Under the pieces are notes generated by a model. The model had not been told where the DNA came from. It saw nothing but the letters and a program-made list of their open reading frames with translations, and searched no databases. A program made the position numbers and the translations under genes. Positions 16,597-24,174 of a stretch of DNA of 55,056 nucleotides are shown in pieces. This DNA is from an uncultured Lachnospiraceae bacterium (GTDB lineage Bacteria > Bacillota > Clostridia > Lachnospirales > Lachnospiraceae). The DNA is taken from contig CAJTLB010000021.1 of the NCBI GenBank assembly GCA_910577045.1, forward strand, positions 1-55,056, read 5' to 3'. Numbering within the stretch: the stretch's first letter is position 1; every line of letters starts with the position of its first letter.

Positions 16597-18009
16597 ATGG
16601 TCTATCATAATTCAAAAGTAACAGATATAAAAATTGCATATATTGGCGGCGGTTCCCGCGGCTGGGCATGGAGTTTTATGGGCGATCTTGCTATAGAACC
16701 GGCACTCTCTGGTACAATTGCTCTTTATGATATTGACATGGAAGCGGCAAAAAACAATGAAATTATTGGCAACCGCTTAACAGCAAACCCTGATACTATT
16801 GGGAAATGGGACTATAAAGCTGTCCCTACATTAAAGGATGCGTTGGCAGGGGCTGATTTTGTTATTATCTCTATTTTACCAGGCACTTTTGATGAAATGG
16901 AATATGATGTACATTTGCCAGAAAAATATGGGATTTATCAATCTGTAGGTGATACAGCGGGCCCTGGCGGGATTTTACGTGCGCTCCGCACTCTTCCAAT
17001 GTATGTAGAAATAGCAGAGGCCATTAAAGAATATTCCCCAAACGCCTGGGTAATTAATTATACAAACCCTATGTCTTTATGTGTAAAAGTATTATACCAC
17101 ATATTCCCTGGCATAAAGGCATTTGGATGTTGCCACGAAGTATTTGGCACACAAAAGGTATTAAAAACTATTTGTGAAGAAGAATTTGGCATTGATGCAA
17201 TAGATAGAAGCGAGATTATTGTTAATGTGCTTGGCATTAACCATTTTACTTGGTTTGACCGTGCTTCTTATAAAGGAATTAACTTATTTCCTGTGTATAA
17301 GGCTTATGTTGACAAACATTATGAAGAAGGCATGGATAAAGGCGGGGACAACAATTGGATGAATAATTCCTTTGCCTGTGCACAGCGTGTCAAGTTTGAT
17401 CTATTCCGCCGTTATGGATATATTGCAGCGGCAGGCGACCGCCATTTGGCAGAATTTATGCCAGGTGATGAATACTTAAATAATCCAGAAACAGTAAAAA
17501 ATTGGAAATTCGGTTTAACCACCGTAGCCTATAGAAAAGAAGATTTAAAGAAACGTCTGGAGAAAAGCGCACGCCTAGTAAAAGGGGAAGAAGGCGTAAA
17601 ATTAGATCCTTCAGGCGAGGAAGGCGTATTATTAATAAAAGCGTTATGTGGCCTCACCCGCATGGTAAGTAATGTAAATATTCCAAATACCAACGGCCAG
17701 ATACCAAACCTTCCAAGGACGGCAATTGTAGAAACCAATGCTGTATTTGCAAAAGATTCTATATTCCCGCTTATCGCTGGGGAATTGCCAGGACAACTTC
17801 TTACTTTGATTAAGCCACATGTAGAAAACCATGAAGATATTTTAAAAGCAGCTCTTCATCCGGATTTTGATTTGGCACTAAAAGCGTTCACCAATGATCC
17901 TTTAGTTAAGGCCCATTGTCTTCCTAAGGACGCAAAAACCCTATTAAGGGATATGATTCGCCATACTCTTTCTTATTTGCCAAAAGAATGGGAAGCTTTG
18001 GTTAAATAA
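16597..18009 (+). CDS. Glycoside hydrolase family 4, alpha-galacturonidase type (LplD-like)
   Basis: This 470-residue protein has the N-terminal NAD-binding GGGSRGW motif of GH4 and the NYTNPM block. Its active-site motif is C179-H180-E181-V182. Within GH4, CHEV marks alpha-galacturonidases such as Bacillus subtilis LplD, whereas CHSV marks alpha-galactosidases and CNxP phospho-glycosidases. GH4 enzymes use NAD+ and a divalent metal in an oxidation-elimination mechanism. The expected role is cytoplasmic removal of galacturonate from pectin oligosaccharides. It is divergent from an AraC regulator and close to an LplABC-type importer and GH105, which fits. No signal peptide is present. The ribosome site GAAAGGGG is rather far from the ATG. 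Substrate assignment rests on the motif and context. Confidence 0.88.
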   Translation: MVYHNSKVTDIKIAYIGGGSRGWAWSFMGDLAIEPALSGTIALYDIDMEAAKNNEIIGNRLTANPDTIGKWDYKAVPTLKDALAGADFVIISILPGTFDEMEYDVHLPEKYGIYQSVGDTAGPGGILRALRTLPMYVEIAEAIKEYSPNAWVINYTNPMSLCVKVLYHIFPGIKAFGCCHEVFGTQKVLKTICEEEFGIDAIDRSEIIVNVLGINHFTWFDRASYKGINLFPVYKAYVDKHYEEGMDKGGDNNWMNNSFACAQRVKFDLFRRYGYIAAAGDRHLAEFMPGDEYLNNPETVKNWKFGLTTVAYRKEDLKKRLEKSARLVKGEEGVKLDPSGEEGVLLIKALCGLTRMVSNVNIPNTNGQIPNLPRTAIVETNAVFAKDSIFPLIAGELPGQLLTLIKPHVENHEDILKAALHPDFDLALKAFTNDPLVKAHCLPKDAKTLLRDMIRHTLSYLPKEWEALVK

Positions 18010-18051
18010 GGAATTGTATAAACTCCTCTATGGAAATACATTCCATTCCAG

Positions 18052-18083
18052 AAAAAAGCACGTCTCCCCCGGCGTGCTTTTTT
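18052..18083. terminator. Bidirectional terminator after the GH4 gene
   Basis: AAAAAAGCACG pairs perfectly with CGTGCTTTTTT around a 10-base C-rich loop (18063-18072). The convergent FG-GAP gene ends 17 bases beyond. Confidence 0.9.
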
Positions 18084-18099
18084 CATGTAAACCTACTCT

Positions 18100-19350
18100 T
18101 TAAATTTCTCCTCCAGGATAAAGAGTAGAACTATATAAACGCCTACTCTGGGGAATTGCCTTTCCTGACGGCTGTTGTGTTAAATCATATTTTGTCCCAG
18201 AATACACATATGCCCTTTCTGGCGTATAAATAAGGACATCTTCTTTTTCTCTCCCAAACAGATCCCCATGCAAGACATACCCATCTACTGGAAATTCTAC
18301 TATCTTTTCTCCTTTTCCATTATATAAGCCAGGGTTTACCCCACCACCCCTGCGGTATGCCAATATATAATCTTGCTGCCCTCCATCCCAATTTGACAAA
18401 GTATCCACAATTGTCAGCCAACCCTTTGTCGTCCTATTTTCTTTCCACAATTCCTTTCCTTCACAGTCTAGCAAAAACATTCCGTCCTTGCCATCCCATT
18501 GCCCTTTATGCCCGTCTCCCCTTTGAATCCGATCTAAACCCGCTACTTGCAGCCCAGGAAGCCATGGGCAAAACCTCCCTAACGCTACATGCTGTGATTC
18601 AATTGATCCATCATACCTCCAAAGTTCTTTTCCATCTGCATTATATAGGCAGGTTACACTTCCCCCTACCACTATTTCTGGTTTCCCATCCCCATTTACG
18701 TCAGAAACCCACAAGCAATCTGCATGGTCTTCCAAGTCCTTACATGACCAAAGCAATTTTCCATTATGATCCAACAAATCGTAACCTGCCATAATTTCAT
18801 CATAACCATCTCCATTTATATCAGAAGCCCATGGGAAATGCCCTAAATTGCCCTGATGTGTCCAAAGAAGAGAAAACTGGTTATCCAATGCCCACATATT
18901 GCGGTAGCGATCCTTTAAAATAACATCCCTCCTTGCTCCCTGCCCCGTTAAGTCTGCAAGGATAATACAATCATGTGCTTCATTAGAAGGAAGCGGATAT
19001 TGTTTTTTACATTTCCCCGTTTTCCCATCCAAAACACAGAATTTCTTTTCCATTACACAGACTACTTCTAAATGCCCATCTCCATCAAAATCACAGATCT
19101 GCGCTGGAAAATCAGAGCCAAAATTCCCCGCTTTTTCCATTGCCTTCCCCACCTGCCACAACATTGTCCCATCCAAACGGTATGCTGTTACACAAGTAAC
19201 CTGATGTGGGACATATCGGTCATCGATCCCACTATCTGCTTGTACAAACACTACTTCCATCCGCCCATCACTATCCAAATCACCTAATAACCCCTTTCCG
19301 CCTGCTGCTGCCAAAATATCAAAATTACTAATCTCATAAACTTTTTCCAT
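18100..19350 (-). CDS. Cytoplasmic FG-GAP/VCBS beta-propeller protein, possible polysaccharide-lyase relative
   Basis: The 416-residue protein consists of repeated propeller blades with calcium-loop motifs such as DLDSDGRMEVV, DFDGDGHLEVV, DINGDGYDEIM and DVNGDGKPEIV. FG-GAP repeats of this type occur in integrin-like propellers and in rhamnogalacturonan lyases of the YesW/YesX (PL11) type. There is no signal peptide, so it should act in the cytoplasm, which is unusual for FG-GAP proteins. It is a shorter relative of the 683-residue protein at 24175. The pectin-related neighbours suggest a lyase or sugar-binding role, but I see no assigned catalytic residues. AAGGAGG precedes the ATG. Confidence 0.75.
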   Translation of the reverse strand: MEKVYEISNFDILAAAGGKGLLGDLDSDGRMEVVFVQADSGIDDRYVPHQVTCVTAYRLDGTMLWQVGKAMEKAGNFGSDFPAQICDFDGDGHLEVVCVMEKKFCVLDGKTGKCKKQYPLPSNEAHDCIILADLTGQGARRDVILKDRYRNMWALDNQFSLLWTHQGNLGHFPWASDINGDGYDEIMAGYDLLDHNGKLLWSCKDLEDHADCLWVSDVNGDGKPEIVVGGSVTCLYNADGKELWRYDGSIESQHVALGRFCPWLPGLQVAGLDRIQRGDGHKGQWDGKDGMFLLDCEGKELWKENRTTKGWLTIVDTLSNWDGGQQDYILAYRRGGGVNPGLYNGKGEKIVEFPVDGYVLHGDLFGREKEDVLIYTPERAYVYSGTKYDLTQQPSGKAIPQSRRLYSSTLYPGGEI

Positions 19351-19387
19351 ACCTTTTTCCTCCTTAACGTAATGATTTTCCTTTCTA

Positions 19388-19416
19388 TTGACAAATAATG
19401 AATCATATGGTAATAT
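19388..19416 (+). promoter_or_regulatory. Sigma-A promoter for the gluzincin peptidase gene
   Basis: TTGACA (19388-19393) and TAATAT (19411-19416) are 17 bp apart in the 133-bp divergent region. Confidence 0.7.
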
Positions 19417-19483
19417 GCGATTTGTATAAAAATACTTATCTTAAATAATAGAATATTTAAATCTTATATGGAAGGGGCTACTA

Positions 19484-20671
19484 ATGAAAACCTTACATCT
19501 AGAATTATCTTCGACTATTAAAGGAAGGTTTTATATAGAAACAGAATCTATTAAAAATCCCTTTTTTATGTTAAATAAAAGTTTTTTTATCCATAATGTA
19601 TTTTGTGACAATCTTCCTATCCATTTTCAACAGGACAGTATTGAATATAATTATCAAAAAATTTCTTTTAAACTCCCAGAACATAACCAAATATTGCTGA
19701 TTGAATATGAAGGGATTCTGGATGGCACAACAGGCAGATGGCCTTATGTAAAAGAAAAAACGACAGATGAACTTTATTTATTACGGGATGAAACGATTTA
19801 TTACCCTGTATTTGAAACTCCATATTCTGAAACCTATTTCTCCCTCCTCCTTTACCCAACAGAAAAAGAAAAAATCCGCGTTTTTATTACTAGGAAAGAT
19901 TCCCGTCATATCTGCAGTAATTTAACCTGCATAAAGCCCTTTATTTACGAAGGCTATAACCCTACTTTTGTTATTGGCCACTTAAAAAAATATAAATGTT
20001 CCTTTGGTAAAATATGGCTTTCTAAAAATGACAAGCGATCTATTAAGGAAATCGAAAAAATTGTAATGGGCACTAACCAATTTATGAACCATTTTAAACA
20101 AGCTAATATTAAACATTTTCAAATTATTTCTATACCCAAAGGCTATGGCAGCTTTGTCCTTCCAGGCACTATGTTTTTCACACAAGATGCTAATTACCAA
20201 GGATTAATACATGAACTTATCCACATTAACTGGAATCCTCCATGCCAAATTAGCCAACAAAAAGCCCGTTTTTTTGATGAGGGCCTTACCCAATATTTTA
20301 CCGCTAGAGTATGTGACGCGCTGTCTATCCAATCACAAGATAACATTATGGCACAATACCTCCACAATTTTAAACAACAGATCCACAAATGGAAAAAAAC
20401 ACCTTATCCCATTGAAGAATTTGCCTCCCATGACTGTGGAGAATTATCCTATTCCTTTAGTGCCTTAGCTTTACAAGCCATAGAAAATAGAATTGGGAAA
20501 GAAACAATGGATTCTTGCCTGAGTAAAATGCTTACTACATACGAAACCGATCCTATAGACTTTCTTCATTTTAAATCATTCTTCCCAGAAACCATAGAAG
20601 ATATTTACACTGATTATTTCCTTACCAATAATGCCGCTAACTGTTTATTAAAAGAAACCCCTGCCCAATAA
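19484..20671 (+). CDS. M1-type gluzincin metallopeptidase-like protein
   Basis: The 395-residue protein has the zinc motif H243-E-L-I-H247 followed after exactly 18 residues by E266 in DEGLTQYF, the HExxH-x18-E pattern of gluzincins related to peptidase family M1. The first 200 residues are beta-rich and would correspond to the N-terminal domain of M1 proteins, but they are short. It lacks a signal peptide and membrane segment. M1 members are aminopeptidases; the substrate here is unknown. The gene lies inside the pectin-use region with its own promoter and terminator, so it may be unrelated to sugar use. GGAAGGGG precedes the ATG. Confidence 0.75.
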   Translation: MKTLHLELSSTIKGRFYIETESIKNPFFMLNKSFFIHNVFCDNLPIHFQQDSIEYNYQKISFKLPEHNQILLIEYEGILDGTTGRWPYVKEKTTDELYLLRDETIYYPVFETPYSETYFSLLLYPTEKEKIRVFITRKDSRHICSNLTCIKPFIYEGYNPTFVIGHLKKYKCSFGKIWLSKNDKRSIKEIEKIVMGTNQFMNHFKQANIKHFQIISIPKGYGSFVLPGTMFFTQDANYQGLIHELIHINWNPPCQISQQKARFFDEGLTQYFTARVCDALSIQSQDNIMAQYLHNFKQQIHKWKKTPYPIEEFASHDCGELSYSFSALALQAIENRIGKETMDSCLSKMLTTYETDPIDFLHFKSFFPETIEDIYTDYFLTNNAANCLLKETPAQ

Positions 20672-20684
20672 TTTTTCTTAAAAG

Positions 20685-20722
20685 AAGGAAGTTACCTGCC
20701 TTTTAAAGCAAGTGACTTCCTT
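20685..20722. terminator. Terminator between the peptidase and GH105 genes
   Basis: AAGGAAGTTAC and GTGACTTCCTT pair with one mismatch; a short T run follows on the plus strand. The genes on either side are convergent. Confidence 0.7.
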
Positions 20723-20733
20723 TTCAATGTATA

Positions 20734-21840
20734 TTATTCTTTATGGAACGCCTTATAAACTTCTGTACACATTAGTATAAACGCCCCTGCACCATGCAGG
20801 TCATTTTCACTGGTTGGCCTTGCACAATAAAAAGCATAGTCCCCTACTCCAGTCCCTACGCAAATATTATCAATAATAACTCCTTGTTCATTATATTTTA
20901 AGCGGTTAATAATCCCCCTATACCCTAGTTCTGCTATTTCTAAATAAGAAGGATCTAAATATCCTGCTTTAACTGCTTTACAAATTGCACCCACATATAA
21001 ACATGTGCAAGAAGATTCTAACCAGTTGCCTTCCTGCCCTACTTTATCCACTACCTGATACCAAAGCCCTGTTTCTTTATCTTGGAATTTTGCTATAGAC
21101 TTTAACAAATCTGTAGTAAGGCGGATTAACTCTTGCCTGTCTTTATGATCTTCTGGCAAATAATCTAATTCTTCTAAAATTGCCACTGGCACCCATCCAA
21201 TAGAACGCCCCCAGAATTCTGGTGCACGCCCAGTTTCTTTATCTGCCCATGGCTGTACTTTTTTTGCATCCCACGCATGGTACCATAACCCAGTTACAGG
21301 GTCTTTTGTTTTCTTTTCCATTAATAATGCTTGGAACGCACAGAGGTCAAAATACTCTGGTTGGTTAAAATCTGCTGCAAATTGTGCGCTAATTGGCCCT
21401 GCCATATATAAACCATCTAACCACATCTGTTCAGGGTTTACCACTTTATGCCAAAAACCGCCTTCACTATTCTTTGGAAAATCTTTTACAATAGGAAGCA
21501 ATGTAAATAATGCCTTTTTATAACGCTCATCCCCTGTTTTCTGGTATAATTCAAAAAGCAACACACCTGGTTGGATATCATCTAATTGTCCCTTATCAAA
21601 TTGGGAGATTGTCCCATCTTCCAAAATAATAGAATCCACCCACTCTTTTATATAATTAAAATATTTTTCTTCTTGGCAAATATCATAGGTTTTCTGCATC
21701 CCTGATAGAAATACTCCTTGATGGTAATGAAACCTTCCTTCTGGGGGCAGCTTTGGGGCATCAAATTTTTTCATTAATGTATCACATGCCATTTTTGCAT
21801 AATCCAATGCCGTATGTTCCTTGTAAATTAAGTCTTGCAT
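20734..21840 (-). CDS. GH105 unsaturated rhamnogalacturonyl hydrolase (YteR/YesR-like)
   Basis: This 368-residue protein matches the GH88/GH105 six-hairpin glycosidases. Visible blocks are GRFHYHQGVFLSGM near residues 36-49, LDDIQPG, and APEFWGRSIGWVPVA around the catalytic region. GH105 enzymes hydrate the 4,5-unsaturated galacturonic acid left by pectin or rhamnogalacturonan lyases and release it from rhamnose. The length fits YteR, and absence of a signal peptide indicates a cytoplasmic enzyme acting on imported disaccharides. It follows the 680-residue glycosidase by 41 bp on the same strand and ends at a terminator, so the two form an operon. Confidence 0.88.
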   Translation of the reverse strand: MQDLIYKEHTALDYAKMACDTLMKKFDAPKLPPEGRFHYHQGVFLSGMQKTYDICQEEKYFNYIKEWVDSIILEDGTISQFDKGQLDDIQPGVLLFELYQKTGDERYKKALFTLLPIVKDFPKNSEGGFWHKVVNPEQMWLDGLYMAGPISAQFAADFNQPEYFDLCAFQALLMEKKTKDPVTGLWYHAWDAKKVQPWADKETGRAPEFWGRSIGWVPVAILEELDYLPEDHKDRQELIRLTTDLLKSIAKFQDKETGLWYQVVDKVGQEGNWLESSCTCLYVGAICKAVKAGYLDPSYLEIAELGYRGIINRLKYNEQGVIIDNICVGTGVGDYAFYCARPTSENDLHGAGAFILMCTEVYKAFHKE

Positions 21841-21881
21841 TTCTCTTCTCCTTTTTTATATAAAATTTTAATATCTCTTGC

Positions 21882-23924
21882 CTACTCAAAATAAGGCTCT
21901 ATATCTTCATATTCTATATCCCACATTCCATTCTTCGGGAATCCTGGAAACGCTTCCTTACATCCTTGATACCCAGCTACCATAATAGGGACTGCTAAAA
22001 GTAACGCACCATTCCCTGGAAGATATAGTGGCAAATCTTTTCTAGATTTTTGTAAGTTATTCCCACTAGCTACATAGCTATTTTTTAACGTGTCTTTCAT
22101 TAATAAATCAATAGCAAGCCCCGGTTCTTTTAACCGTACTGCCGTCATTGCCATTACTGCAAAATCCCATCCCCATAAAGAAGGATAGTCCCAACAAGCT
22201 GCCACTTTTTCTAACGTTTTCTTCATAATGCTAGGCTCAATCCGTTCACTTGATATTAAGCCAAATGCGGCGAGCATAGAAGGATGGTCAATATTAAAAT
22301 GCTCAAAAGTATCCTTACAATTTTCATGTGCTAAATATAACCCGCCCGACTGCGGAACCTCTGCCATATTTTCCTTTACTTCATCCCATTTGGGGTTATA
22401 TTTTTTTTCAAGGCGTTTTGCCCATTCAATGGCAATCTTTAAAGTAAACCTCCAATATTCCACTTCAAACGCTGGATTTTTTGTAATTTCTGGCTGATGG
22501 CATTCCTGTACAGGGATCACTGGTGCTACCAAATCATATTTCTTTGTTTCTGTATTGTATACTGGCAAATCTACCATAAACTCTGCTGTTTCTTCAATTA
22601 AAACCCAATATTTCTCTAAAAATTCTTTAGAAGGCTTTTTCCTATATGCCAATTCTAGCATATAAATAATATGGGGCTGCTGCCAAATTAATAATGGGGC
22701 AATAACAGAAGGGCAATCAATTCCCTGATAGGCAATCATCTTAGGCCAGCGCGCCCCTTTATATCCATTCCTGGCAGCATTTTCCTTTGCTTCTTTTAAA
22801 TGTTTTAAATACCAAGGAAGGCTTCTTTCTAATAATTCTGTCCTGTTCCAAAGCGGGGCCCATGCACAATGCCATAGATACATTTCCAAATGCATTTTTC
22901 CATACCAACTATTACAAGTAAGCCCTGTTTCCTGTGGAGGCATAGATCCACAAGAATTAATCGCAGACAAATATTGTGACAGTATAATTCTCCGTTCTAG
23001 CTCTATTGCCCTTTTATCTTTACTTTTATTTAACTGGACAATTCCCCCTGTTTCCCAAAAATTCTTCCAGAATATTCCGCTATTTCTTAAAACTTCTGCC
23101 GCTTCCACATCTGTTCTATTATTTTCCTTACTAAAAGACACTGAAAAAGAAAATCCTTCTTTTTCAGGCTTTAAAAGAATTTTATGTTCCCCTTCTTCTA
23201 CTTGGCAGGTATTAAAATGGATTGACACATAATAAGAATCCTTATCTAGTATTCTTTCTAGTTTTATGTAACTCTCCGTTTTTTCTACTACTTTTGTAAT
23301 ATGGGACTTTTTGCTTTCCCAGTCAGAAGCACTTATATCTGGCGATCCATATGGAAATTGCAGTATTACTGATAATTTTTTTGGTTCCTTACATTCTACA
23401 CAAAACCCTAATGTATCTGTCTGGCTGTCACATGCTGTCTCTACTTTACATTCACAGCCATTATATGAAAACTGGCTTATTAAAACTCCTTGATACAATG
23501 CAAGCTCTTGATAAACTCCTGTAATCCTATTTTGCTGCATAGCATCTTCTTCCCAAAGAAACCCTATCCTTGCCAAGTTTAACCTATGCGGGTTCATACG
23601 CAGCCAATCATACACATCTTCATTTCCAGGCTTCTTTTTACTAGGATAATGTACTTTTCTTCCATTATACTCATACTCTGTCATTACCAAATCAGATAAA
23701 GTATATTCATATCTTTCCTCGCTAACTGGTTTTGTATGCCATCCCCATTGGCTTTGCGTACACAAAGGCACTGTATCTTTGTATTCTTTATAAAAAGTCT
23801 GCATCCCAGTTACATCTGCCGTAAATGCTAACTCCCCATTCCCCACAGTAAGCGGGGATTCCAAATCCATTTGTGTTAATATTGGATTATGCCTTGTCAC
23901 CAATTTACATCGGTCAATCGCCAT
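21882..23924 (-). CDS. Six-hairpin glycosidase-like protein, family unassigned
   Basis: The 680-residue protein has an N-terminal beta-sandwich region (about 1-280) and a C-terminal (alpha/alpha)6 barrel (about 300-650), the layout seen in GH65, GH95 and related enzymes. Characteristic stretches are TCNSWYGKMHLEMYLWHCAW, LLIWQQPHIIYMLELAYR and PVQECHQPEITKNPAFEVEYWRF. The glutamate in the last block occupies a place where clan members often keep their general acid, but I cannot confirm this. No signal peptide is seen. Being first in an operon with GH105, it probably removes a neutral sugar such as rhamnose, arabinose or galactose from pectin fragments. A GGGAGG site precedes the ATG, and a strong promoter lies at 24030-24058. 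Confidence 0.75.
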   Translation of the reverse strand: MAIDRCKLVTRHNPILTQMDLESPLTVGNGELAFTADVTGMQTFYKEYKDTVPLCTQSQWGWHTKPVSEERYEYTLSDLVMTEYEYNGRKVHYPSKKKPGNEDVYDWLRMNPHRLNLARIGFLWEEDAMQQNRITGVYQELALYQGVLISQFSYNGCECKVETACDSQTDTLGFCVECKEPKKLSVILQFPYGSPDISASDWESKKSHITKVVEKTESYIKLERILDKDSYYVSIHFNTCQVEEGEHKILLKPEKEGFSFSVSFSKENNRTDVEAAEVLRNSGIFWKNFWETGGIVQLNKSKDKRAIELERRIILSQYLSAINSCGSMPPQETGLTCNSWYGKMHLEMYLWHCAWAPLWNRTELLERSLPWYLKHLKEAKENAARNGYKGARWPKMIAYQGIDCPSVIAPLLIWQQPHIIYMLELAYRKKPSKEFLEKYWVLIEETAEFMVDLPVYNTETKKYDLVAPVIPVQECHQPEITKNPAFEVEYWRFTLKIAIEWAKRLEKKYNPKWDEVKENMAEVPQSGGLYLAHENCKDTFEHFNIDHPSMLAAFGLISSERIEPSIMKKTLEKVAACWDYPSLWGWDFAVMAMTAVRLKEPGLAIDLLMKDTLKNSYVASGNNLQKSRKDLPLYLPGNGALLLAVPIMVAGYQGCKEAFPGFPKNGMWDIEYEDIEPYFE

Positions 23925-24029
23925 ACTATCCTCCCTTTTCCACCTATAAAATTACAGTTATTTTGTCCTATAAAACATACATCACTGAAAAATTTCCTAT
24001 TTATTATTATTTGAATATTTTTCTATTAA

Positions 24030-24058
24030 ATTATACCATAAACCTATTTCTTTTTCAA
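24030..24058 (-). promoter_or_regulatory. Sigma-A promoter for the glycosidase-GH105 operon
   Basis: Minus strand TTGAAA (24058-24053) and TATAAT (24035-24030) are 17 bp apart. The 250-bp divergent region also holds a weaker plus-strand pair near 24103-24132 (TTGCAT and TAAACT, 18 bp apart) that may serve the FG-GAP gene. Confidence 0.75.
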
Positions 24059-24174
24059 TGAAAACACCTTATTTTATCACGTTTTCTAGGATTACTTTTT
24101 ATTGCATTTTTTATTAAAAAGAGGTAAACTAAAGAAAAGAAAAATAGAAAATTTAAAGTAGGAAGGAAGCTTAT

